Of a stretch of 64,000 bases of DNA, positions 1-6,411 are shown piece after piece; position 1 is the first letter of the stretch; each line of letters opens with the position of its first letter. The notes beneath the pieces are model-generated. The model was not told the origin of the DNA, made no database searches, and was given only the letters and a program-made list of their open reading frames with translations. This stretch comes from FEN-1191 sp036490715 (GTDB taxonomy: Bacteria > Pseudomonadota > Gammaproteobacteria > Steroidobacterales > Steroidobacteraceae), in NCBI GenBank assembly GCA_036490715.1, contig DASXDL010000047.1, positions 62,001-126,000 of the forward strand, given 5' to 3'. Position numbers and translations under genes: made by a program.

Positions 1-83
1 CGGTCACGCAGCTACAGGGCGTCGCCGACCATTTCAACGAGCAGGTCCGGCTGTACAAGGCCAAGAACGCCAAGAAGGACTGA
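1..83 (+). CDS. C-terminal end of an unidentified protein (partial)
   Basis: An open frame (third base of the window onward) runs into the window from the left and ends at a TGA at 81-83. Only 26 residues are visible, with a charged end rich in Lys, Ala and Asn (last residues KNAKKD). No family can be assigned from this fragment. It converges on the anti-sigma gene with only 28 bases between the two stop codons, and no terminator hairpin is visible there. Confidence 0.5.
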   Translation, partial: VTQLQGVADHFNEQVRLYKAKNAKKD

Positions 84-111
84 TCCGGCGCGCTCGGCGC
101 TTCGCTGTCGG

Positions 112-948
112 CTAGCTTCCCGCCAGCACCATCGCCTTGATGTTGGGCACGTCCGCGCCACCCTTGTTCTCGATCGTGACCGCAAACTGGTTCGCGGCCT
201 GGATCTGCTGCTTGGCGTGGAAGTCTTCACGCACGTTGCCCTTGGCATCGACTCGGAACACCCCGGCACTGACCGGTGAGGGATACTTCGGATCGATGAT
301 CCAGAGCTGATAGTCCTTGTCACCCGGCAGTTGCTTGAGGTTGCGTACGATAATGACACCGTCTTGCCGATCGTTGTCCCAGACGCTCACGGCAACTGCC
401 TTGGGATCGGCCGCGAGCAGCGAGTCCAGCACCGCAATGCGGAAATTGGCGATGCGATTACTCTCGCGCAGCCGCCCGACGGTCGCTCGCAGATCGACGC
501 TCTCGGCCCGCGCCAGTTCGGCGTGGGCCGTCAGCTCATTGATCTGGCCCGCCTGACTGGCAAGTTGCGAGCGCAGATGGCTGCTCTGCCATAGGAATGC
601 CAGCGACAGCACCGCCAGCGCCGCGGCGATCGCCCACGGGATCCAAACCTTGGGCGCAGCCGGATGAACACCGATCGGCGCCGCACTGGCGGGCGGCGCG
701 GCAGTGCTCTTGGGACCGCCGGCCCACTGCTGATCGATGTCAAGCAGCAGGCGCGCCTTGACCGCCGCGGGCGGCTCGAGCGCCGGCACGGTTCCGGCCA
801 GCGCCTCGGTGACCAGACGCAGTTCGCGCACCAGCGCCCGCAATTCCGGATCGACGCGCAGCGCGCCCTCGAAGGCGTTGGCCTGATCGGCGTCAAGAGC
901 GCCGAGCGCGTAGGCCGCAGCTTGTTCCTGCATGCCTTCGTCGATCAC
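112..948 (-). CDS. RskA-family membrane anti-sigma factor
   Basis: Anti-sigma factor of 278 residues that should hold the adjacent ECF sigma factor at the inner membrane. The N-terminal ~75 residues form a short helical sigma-binding domain without the HxxxCxxC zinc motif. A single membrane segment follows at about residues 102-122, then a coiled-coil stretch, then a periplasmic RskA C-terminal domain (PF10099 type) with the hallmark DYQLWIID at about residues 210-217. The start is GTG, overlapping the sigma factor stop as GTGA, so the pair is translationally coupled. By analogy with RskA, release of the sigma factor would involve proteolysis of the membrane protein; the signal cannot be read from the sequence. 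Confidence 0.85.
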   Translation of the reverse strand: MIDEGMQEQAAAYALGALDADQANAFEGALRVDPELRALVRELRLVTEALAGTVPALEPPAAVKARLLLDIDQQWAGGPKSTAAPPASAAPIGVHPAAPKVWIPWAIAAALAVLSLAFLWQSSHLRSQLASQAGQINELTAHAELARAESVDLRATVGRLRESNRIANFRIAVLDSLLAADPKAVAVSVWDNDRQDGVIIVRNLKQLPGDKDYQLWIIDPKYPSPVSAGVFRVDAKGNVREDFHAKQQIQAANQFAVTIENKGGADVPNIKAMVLAGS

Positions 949-1580
949 AGTACACCTCCGAGCTGCTCGCGCAGTCGCAGCATGCCCCGCCGGATACGCG
1001 CCTTCACGGTGCCGAGCGGCTGCTCCAGGCGGCGGGCGATGTCGCTCTGACTCAGCCCGGTGAAGAACGCCAGTTCGATCGCCATGCGCTGATCGGCCGG
1101 CAGCGACTTCATCGCCTCGCGCAACACCTCGGCGCGCTCACGGCCGTGCACGATCTCGTTGGCCGAGGGATAGGAAGTGCCGCTCGGGTCTTCGGCCAGG
1201 ATCGCCGCCTCCTCGATCAGGCGCAGGCGGCGGGTGCGTGCGCGCAACCGATCGAGCGCCTTGTTACGCGTCAACGCCACCGCCCAGCTCGACAGCGTGC
1301 CGAGCTGCGGGTCGTATTCCCCGGACTTGTTCCAGATGACCAGCATGACTTCTTGCAATACGTCCTCGGCGTCCTTGCGGTCACCGAGCACGCGGGCCGC
1401 CACCGAGAACATCAGCGGCGAGTAGCGGTCGTAGAAATTGACGAACGCCGCGCGCTCGCCGCCGCGAATGCGTTCGATCAGTGCCGCGTCCTGATGTTGT
1501 TCCGCCACGTTTCCGTCCGCGTCCGCCCTCATGGCAAGCACTCGCCGCGAGAACGCTATCCGATTTACAGGCACTTTCAT
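945..1580 (-). CDS. ECF (sigma-70 family) RNA polymerase sigma factor
   Basis: Extracytoplasmic-function sigma factor with region 2 (FVNFYDRYSPLMFSVAARVL, then the DAEDVLQEV core helix) and region 4 (ADQRMAIELAFFTGLSQSDI, then the recognition helix around GTVKARIRRGM). It pairs with the RskA-type anti-sigma just downstream. The longest frame gives 211 residues. An internal ATG at 1532 gives 195 residues, closer to the usual ECF length, so the start is uncertain. The gene is divergent from the FAD oxidoreductase/DUF1365/methyltransferase operon, and an imperfect dyad lies in the shared upstream region. This suggests autoregulation plus control of that operon, which is inference from layout. 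Confidence 0.88.
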   Translation of the reverse strand: MKVPVNRIAFSRRVLAMRADADGNVAEQHQDAALIERIRGGERAAFVNFYDRYSPLMFSVAARVLGDRKDAEDVLQEVMLVIWNKSGEYDPQLGTLSSWAVALTRNKALDRLRARTRRLRLIEEAAILAEDPSGTSYPSANEIVHGRERAEVLREAMKSLPADQRMAIELAFFTGLSQSDIARRLEQPLGTVKARIRRGMLRLREQLGGVL

Positions 1581-1600
1581 TCATATCAGACCGGCCACGC

Positions 1601-1633
1601 CGTAACAAGTCACTGTAGCTATGACGAATAACG
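1601..1633. promoter_or_regulatory. Imperfect dyad in the divergent ECF/FAD-operon control region
   Basis: The arms CGTAACAAGTCA (1601-1612) and TGACGAATAACG (1622-1633) are imperfect inverted repeats, 8 of 12 positions matching, around a 9-base centre. GTAAC-type boxes resemble some ECF -35 elements. The dyad lies 21 bases upstream of the longest sigma-gene start and about 120 bases upstream of the FAD gene. It could contain back-to-back promoters or an operator. No experimentally defined consensus was matched, so this is tentative. Confidence 0.25.
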
Positions 1634-1755
1634 ATCCCGGGCGGCAGATGGATGCCTGTGGAAATGAGCTGGCGGCCGGTGCATCCGCCAAGCCGCGACG
1701 GACGATATATGCCAGGATAGCCCCCGCGACGGGGCGAATATCCAGCACGAATGCC

Positions 1756-3039
1756 ATGGAAACGATCGCCATCATCGGTAGCGGAGTCTCCGGGCTCGGC
1801 TGCGCCCATTTTCTACAGCACCGCTACCAGTTAACGCTGTACGAAAAGGCCCGCTACATCGGCGGCCACACCAATACCGTGGTGGTGCAGGACGAGCACG
1901 CGCCGGTGCCGATCGACACCGGTTTCATGACCTATAACGAGGTGACCTATCCAAACCTCAGCCGCCTGTTTCGCGAGCTCGGCGTGGCCTCGCGCTCAAG
2001 CTCGATGTCATTCAGCGTCCAGCACCTCCCGGCGCGCCTGGAGTTTTCCGGTTCGAGCCTGAACCATCTGTTCGGGCAGCGACGCAACCTGTTCAAGCCC
2101 GAATTCTGGCGCATGCTGCTGCAGATCAAGCGCTTCAACCAGGAAGCTGCCGCAGCCATCGATTCCGCGCGCCAGCCCGCGCCGGCGGCCCCTCGGCCCA
2201 TGAGCCTGGGCGAGTACGTGCGCGAACGCAATTACGGCGATCACTTTCTCAACTATTACCTGTTGCCGATGAGCTGCGCGGTCTGGTCCAGCCCGCCCGA
2301 TCGCATGCTGCAATTTCCGGCGATGACGTTATTGCGATTCTTCCATAACCACGGCTTTCTGGGTCTGCACACGCAGCATCCATGGCGCACCGTGGTGGGC
2401 GGCGCCCGGACTTATGTCGACAAGCTGACCGCGCCGTTTCGTGACCGCATTCATTTGGGGCGCGGCGCCGTGTGCGTGCGCCGCGGCCCCGAGCGGGTCG
2501 CGGTCACCGACGAGGCCGGCTGCAGACAGCACTACGATCATGTCATTCTCGCCTGCCACGCCGACCAGGCACTGGCGCTGCTTCGGGACGCCGACAGCCA
2601 GGAGCGCGCCGTGCTGGGCCAGTTCCAGTATCAGCACAATACCGCGCTGCTGCACACCGACGTGCGCGTGATGCCGCGCACTGGCCGGTGCTGGTCATCG
2701 TGGAACTATCGGGTCGATTATGACGAGCAGCAACGCGTCGCCCCGTCGACCGTGTACTGGATCAACCGGCTGCAGGGCATCGGCAGCCGCCGCAATTATT
2801 TCGTCTCGATCAACGGCGAGGACACGCTGGCGCCAGAGAGCGTGCTGCAACGCATCCGCTACGAGCATCCGCTGTTCAACGACGCAGCGATCAATGCCCA
2901 GGCGCAATTACCGAATCTGAACCAGCGACGTACCGGCGTCTACTTCTGCGGCAGCTACTTCCGCTATGGCTTCCACGAAGATGCATTGACCTCGGCGCTG
3001 CAGCTGAGCCGACTGCTGGCGGAGCACGTGTGGCACTGA
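1756..3039 (+). CDS. FAD-dependent oxidoreductase (flavin amine oxidase-like)
   Basis: Flavoprotein of 427 residues. The start was placed at ATG 1756 because the Rossmann FAD-binding motif IGSGVSG follows at once (residues 5-11); an upstream ATG at 1621 would add 45 residues with no domain character. The Rossmann strand is followed by the conserved YEKARYIGGHTNT segment typical of NAD(P)-binding amine-oxidase-like proteins. Members of this family neighbour DUF1365 and cyclopropane-synthase-like genes and, in Rhodobacter, belong to the singlet-oxygen ECF regulon and to furan fatty acid synthesis. The stop overlaps the start of the DUF1365 gene. The substrate is probably an acyl chain in membrane phospholipid (inference). 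Confidence 0.85.
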   Translation: METIAIIGSGVSGLGCAHFLQHRYQLTLYEKARYIGGHTNTVVVQDEHAPVPIDTGFMTYNEVTYPNLSRLFRELGVASRSSSMSFSVQHLPARLEFSGSSLNHLFGQRRNLFKPEFWRMLLQIKRFNQEAAAAIDSARQPAPAAPRPMSLGEYVRERNYGDHFLNYYLLPMSCAVWSSPPDRMLQFPAMTLLRFFHNHGFLGLHTQHPWRTVVGGARTYVDKLTAPFRDRIHLGRGAVCVRRGPERVAVTDEAGCRQHYDHVILACHADQALALLRDADSQERAVLGQFQYQHNTALLHTDVRVMPRTGRCWSSWNYRVDYDEQQRVAPSTVYWINRLQGIGSRRNYFVSINGEDTLAPESVLQRIRYEHPLFNDAAINAQAQLPNLNQRRTGVYFCGSYFRYGFHEDALTSALQLSRLLAEHVWH

Positions 3040-3878
3040 ACTCTTGCCTGTACGAGTGCGTCGTGTCGCACCGGCGGTTGCGCCCCCGGGTGCATGCGTT
3101 CGAGCACCGCATCCTGATGCTGTATGCCGATCTGGACGAGCTGGCCGACATCGAGCGCCAGTGCCGACTGCTGAGTGTGGGCCGCGCAAATCTGTACAGC
3201 TTTCGCGACGGCGACTATTGCCCGACCGGCACCGGCGGGGACCTTAAGACCCGGCTGCTGGCATTCCTGAGCGCGCAAGGGGTCGCCAGCGCGCCAATCG
3301 CGCACATCCGCCTGCTGACGCTGCCGCGCGTGCTCGGGTACATCTTCAATCCGATCTCGATCTACTTCTGCAGCGACCGGGCCGAAGCGCCGCTGTGCTC
3401 GGTCGCCGAGGTCGGCAACACCTTCCGCGAACGCAAGCTGTTCGTGCTGCCGAGCACGCCAAGCGATTCGGGTGGCAGCCCGGGCCGCTTCCGGCTGCAC
3501 GTGCCCAAGCATTACTACGTGTCCCCGTTCTCCAGCCTCGATCTGGCCTTCGACTTCGACCTGCTGCTGCCGGGCCCGCGTTTGCAGGTCCACATCGAAG
3601 ACTGGGATGCGGACGGCAAGCTGCTCGACAGTCATCTGCACGGCATGCGCGTGCCGCTGACGGACCGGCAGCTGCTGCGCTTCGCGGTGAAGTATCCGGC
3701 CGTGACGCTGAAGGTCATCGGCCTGATCCACTGGCACGCGCTGCGGCTGGCCCTCAAGGGCGTGCCGTGGCACCGCAAAGCCGAGCGGCCCGACCTGCAG
3801 CGCGAGGTGCTGGATCCGTCCCGGCAGCTGCGTCGCGTCCGGGACGACACACCGGAGTCGCCGCGCCATGCGCACTGA
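3030..3878 (+). CDS. DUF1365 family protein
   Basis: Protein of 282 residues starting at a GTG that overlaps the end of the FAD oxidoreductase gene by 10 bases. DUF1365 hallmarks are present: an N-terminal CVVSHRRLRPRVHAFEHR segment, PRVLGYIFNPISIYFC in the first third, and EVGNTFRERKLFVLP followed by PKHYYVSPF. DUF1365 proteins are almost always encoded with an FAD oxidoreductase and a cyclopropane-synthase-like methyltransferase, as here. In Rhodobacter relatives the set has been tied to modified (furan) fatty acids; the reaction of this member is not deducible from sequence. It overlaps the next gene by 11 bases, so the three genes form one operon. Confidence 0.85.
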   Translation: MALNSCLYECVVSHRRLRPRVHAFEHRILMLYADLDELADIERQCRLLSVGRANLYSFRDGDYCPTGTGGDLKTRLLAFLSAQGVASAPIAHIRLLTLPRVLGYIFNPISIYFCSDRAEAPLCSVAEVGNTFRERKLFVLPSTPSDSGGSPGRFRLHVPKHYYVSPFSSLDLAFDFDLLLPGPRLQVHIEDWDADGKLLDSHLHGMRVPLTDRQLLRFAVKYPAVTLKVIGLIHWHALRLALKGVPWHRKAERPDLQREVLDPSRQLRRVRDDTPESPRHAH

Positions 3879-4959
3879 GCGCGCGGTGCTCGCCAGCCTG
3901 CCGCGGCCCGCGAGCGCGCCGCTGAGCCTCGAGCGGCTGATTGCCGCGGGCCTGATCCCCGACTGGCTGATCCGTGTTGGCATCCGCCGGCTACTGCGCA
4001 GCCGCCTGCGCGAGCAGCGTCGCATCGACGGAGCCGCGCACCCACAGGCGCAGGCCGCGTTCGTCGAGCAGCTGCGCGCCAGTCCGATCGCGATCGACAC
4101 CGCGGCCGCCAATCAGCAGCACTATGAGGTGCCGACGGCATTTTTCCAGCTGTGCCTGGGTACGCGCATGAAATACAGCAGTGGCTTGTGGCCGGACGGC
4201 GTCACCACACTGGATGCCGCCGAGGAGGCCATGCTGCGGCTCACTTGCGAGCGCGCCCGCATCGAGGACAGACAGCAGATCCTGGAGCTCGGTTGCGGCT
4301 GGGGCTCGCTGTCACTGTGGCTGGCCGAGCATTACCCCAACGCGCGCATCACCGGGGTGTCGAATTCTGCCACGCAGCGCGCGCACATCGAGGCCGAATG
4401 CGCCAGGCGCGGGTTGAGCAACCTCGAGATCATCACCTGCGACATGAATCGCTTCGATACGCCGGCGCGCTTCGATCGCGTGGTGTCGGTCGAGATGTTC
4501 GAGCACATGAAGAACTACGAGCTGCTGCTGGGCAATATCGCCCGCTGGCTCAAGCACGACGGCCTGCTGTTCGTGCATATCTTCAGTCACCGCGAATTCG
4601 CCTATCACTTCGTCGCGCGTGACGCCTCGGACTGGATGGCGCGCTACTTTTTCACCGGCGGCATCATGCCGAGCCAGGATCTGCTGCTGCAGTTTCAGCG
4701 TGATCTGGCACTCGCCGATCGCTGGTCGGTGAATGGCCATCACTATCAGCGCACCGCGGAAGCCTGGCTCAGCAACCTCGATGCCAACGCGCTGCGCGCG
4801 CGGCCGCTGCTGGCCGCGACCTACGGCGCCGATCAGATGCGGCGCTGGTGGTGCTACTGGCGCATCTTCTTCATGGCCTGCGCCGAGCTGTGGGGTTATC
4901 GCGGTGGCAGCGAATGGCAGGTGTCGCATTACCTGTTCCGGAAGGTCGCTGCGATGTGA
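3868..4959 (+). CDS. Cyclopropane-fatty-acid-synthase-like SAM methyltransferase
   Basis: SAM-dependent methyltransferase of 363 residues, CFA synthase/mycolic acid methyltransferase family. A short helical N-terminus precedes the NQQHYEVPTAFFQLCLG segment, which matches the substrate-approach region of CFA synthases. SAM motif I is LELGCGWGSL at about residues 140-149, followed by ITGVSNSATQ. Known relatives transfer methyl groups to double bonds of phospholipid acyl chains. With the coupled FAD oxidoreductase and DUF1365 protein, the likely product is a methylated, cyclopropanated or furan acyl chain. Control by the divergent ECF sigma factor is plausible but not proven. Confidence 0.85.
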   Translation: MRTERAVLASLPRPASAPLSLERLIAAGLIPDWLIRVGIRRLLRSRLREQRRIDGAAHPQAQAAFVEQLRASPIAIDTAAANQQHYEVPTAFFQLCLGTRMKYSSGLWPDGVTTLDAAEEAMLRLTCERARIEDRQQILELGCGWGSLSLWLAEHYPNARITGVSNSATQRAHIEAECARRGLSNLEIITCDMNRFDTPARFDRVVSVEMFEHMKNYELLLGNIARWLKHDGLLFVHIFSHREFAYHFVARDASDWMARYFFTGGIMPSQDLLLQFQRDLALADRWSVNGHHYQRTAEAWLSNLDANALRARPLLAATYGADQMRRWWCYWRIFFMACAELWGYRGGSEWQVSHYLFRKVAAM

Positions 4960-5046
4960 CTCAGGCACTACCGTTGCGGCGCGCGCGCGGCTAGACTTGC
5001 GCCGGCTGCAGATGAGGACTTGGATGATCTGGGGCGACATCCACCG

Positions 5047-5925
5047 GTGAGGTTCGCGGTTGCACCGCTGCGCGGGCTGGCGACGGCCTTCCTGACCGGC
5101 GCGCTGCTGCTGGCCGCCACCACCGCCGCCCAAGCGCATCCGCGCGCCAACAGCCACGATCCCTACCACCAATCTGCTGCCGCCTACGCTGCGGTACTCG
5201 ACGGCGAACTGCTCTGGAGCAGCAACACCGACGTTCACCGCGCACCGGCGTCGCTGACCAAGCTGCTGACCGCACTGGTGGTGCTCGACAGCGACTGGAA
5301 TCCGGACGAGCTGCTGAGCGTCAGCCACGACGCCTCGCACACCAAGCACCCTCGGGTCGGGCTGCACACCGGTGACAGCATCCGCGCCGACGATGCCCTG
5401 ACCGCGATGCTGATGCACTCGGCCAACGACGCCTGCCTGGTGCTGGCCGAACACGCGGCCGGGACCCTCGACGCCTTCTCCACGCGCATGAACGAGCGTG
5501 CCGCCGAACTGGGCATGCATGACTCGCACTTCGTGCATCCATGCGGCTTCGATGCCGACGGCCAGTACTCCACGGTCAACGACCTGCTGCGGCTGGCGCG
5601 GGCCGCGCACGCCAACCCGCGCATCGCGCAGATCGTGGCGCAGGAGCAGGCCACCATCACCACGCAGAGTGGTCGCGAGCTCTCGTTCCACAACACCAAT
5701 CAGCTGCTGGGGCGCGTGGACGGAGTGTTGGGACTGAAGACCGGCTACACCCAGCAGGCCGGCCACTGCCTGATCGCGGTGGCCGAGCAATCCGGCCATC
5801 GCGTCTGGCTGGTGCTGCTGGATTCGCACCGCCGCTGGTGGACGGCGCACAAGATCATCAACGATGCCTTCGCGGCCGCGGCACGCGGCGAACACGGCCG
5901 CGAGGCCGCATTCGCCGGTACCTGA
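5047..5925 (+). CDS. Periplasmic D-alanyl-D-alanine carboxypeptidase/endopeptidase (PBP5/7 class, peptidase S11)
   Basis: Low-molecular-weight penicillin-binding protein of 292 residues acting on peptidoglycan peptides. The GTG at 5047 was preferred to a TTG at 5020 because it gives a normal signal peptide (hydrophobic stretch ending TTAAQA). The three serine-transferase motifs are intact: SLTK about residue 60, SAN in LMHSANDACL, and KTG in VLGLKTGYTQ. The protein ends soon after the catalytic domain and lacks the C-terminal anchor domain of PBP5, so it is closer to PBP7-like enzymes. It follows the lipid-modification operon by about 90 bases and may be transcribed with it. Confidence 0.85.
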   Translation: MRFAVAPLRGLATAFLTGALLLAATTAAQAHPRANSHDPYHQSAAAYAAVLDGELLWSSNTDVHRAPASLTKLLTALVVLDSDWNPDELLSVSHDASHTKHPRVGLHTGDSIRADDALTAMLMHSANDACLVLAEHAAGTLDAFSTRMNERAAELGMHDSHFVHPCGFDADGQYSTVNDLLRLARAAHANPRIAQIVAQEQATITTQSGRELSFHNTNQLLGRVDGVLGLKTGYTQQAGHCLIAVAEQSGHRVWLVLLDSHRRWWTAHKIINDAFAAAARGEHGREAAFAGT

Positions 5926-5940
5926 GCGCCGCCGCGGCGG

Positions 5941-6369
5941 CTATTTCAGCGTCAGTTCCTGGACCAGATTGGATCCGAGCACTTCGCGCATGCTGTCGCG
6001 GGTGCCAAAACCCTCGTCCGCTGCCTTGAGGCTGCCCTGGGTCTTGGTGGCGATCGCATCGAACTCGGCGTTGTGATCGAGCGCCGCGTAGTTCGGATAG
6101 ACCACCGTCAAAATCAGATTGGCTTCATTCGGGCTTTGCGGCGTGGCCCGATAGATCTTGTAGTCCAGCACCAGACCGGCCTTCTTCAGTGCTTCCATCT
6201 GCTGGCGGTAGGTCACCCCCAGATAGGCCATGTACTCGAAAAATTTGCCGTCCTTGACCCGCACGAAGGTGACCGAGGTCACCGGGCCCTCTTTGAACGG
6301 CTTTTCATCGGCAATCGCGCCGGTGACCAGACCGAGAGTGATAACCAGCGTCGCAACGTATTTGAACAT
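5941..6369 (-). CDS. Secreted alpha/beta-barrel-like hypothetical protein
   Basis: Protein of 142 residues with a clear Sec signal peptide (hydrophobic stretch ending TGAIADE). The mature part contains SVTFVRVKDGKFFEYMAYL, a Tyr-Arg-rich helix, and NLILTVVYPNYAALD, resembling the dimeric alpha-beta barrel (NIPSNAP/ABM-like) fold. That assignment is a structural guess. A Shine-Dalgarno GGGAG precedes the ATG. It lies 42 bases downstream of the GH3 gene on the same strand and converges on the carboxypeptidase gene. No function can be named. Confidence 0.65.
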   Translation of the reverse strand: MFKYVATLVITLGLVTGAIADEKPFKEGPVTSVTFVRVKDGKFFEYMAYLGVTYRQQMEALKKAGLVLDYKIYRATPQSPNEANLILTVVYPNYAALDHNAEFDAIATKTQGSLKAADEGFGTRDSMREVLGSNLVQELTLK

Positions 6370-6411
6370 GGTGAGCTCCCAATATTGTGCTTATGCGGCC
6401 TGCCGGCCGCT

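Noticed and set aside
4312..5895. Open frame of 527 codons on the minus strand across the methyltransferase and carboxypeptidase genes
   Set aside because: Both plus-strand genes have intact catalytic motifs; the antisense frame shows no recognisable domain.
5926..5942. GC palindrome GCCGCCGCGGCGGC as a bidirectional terminator between convergent genes
   Set aside because: No T-run on either side and the palindrome has no loop; too weak to call.
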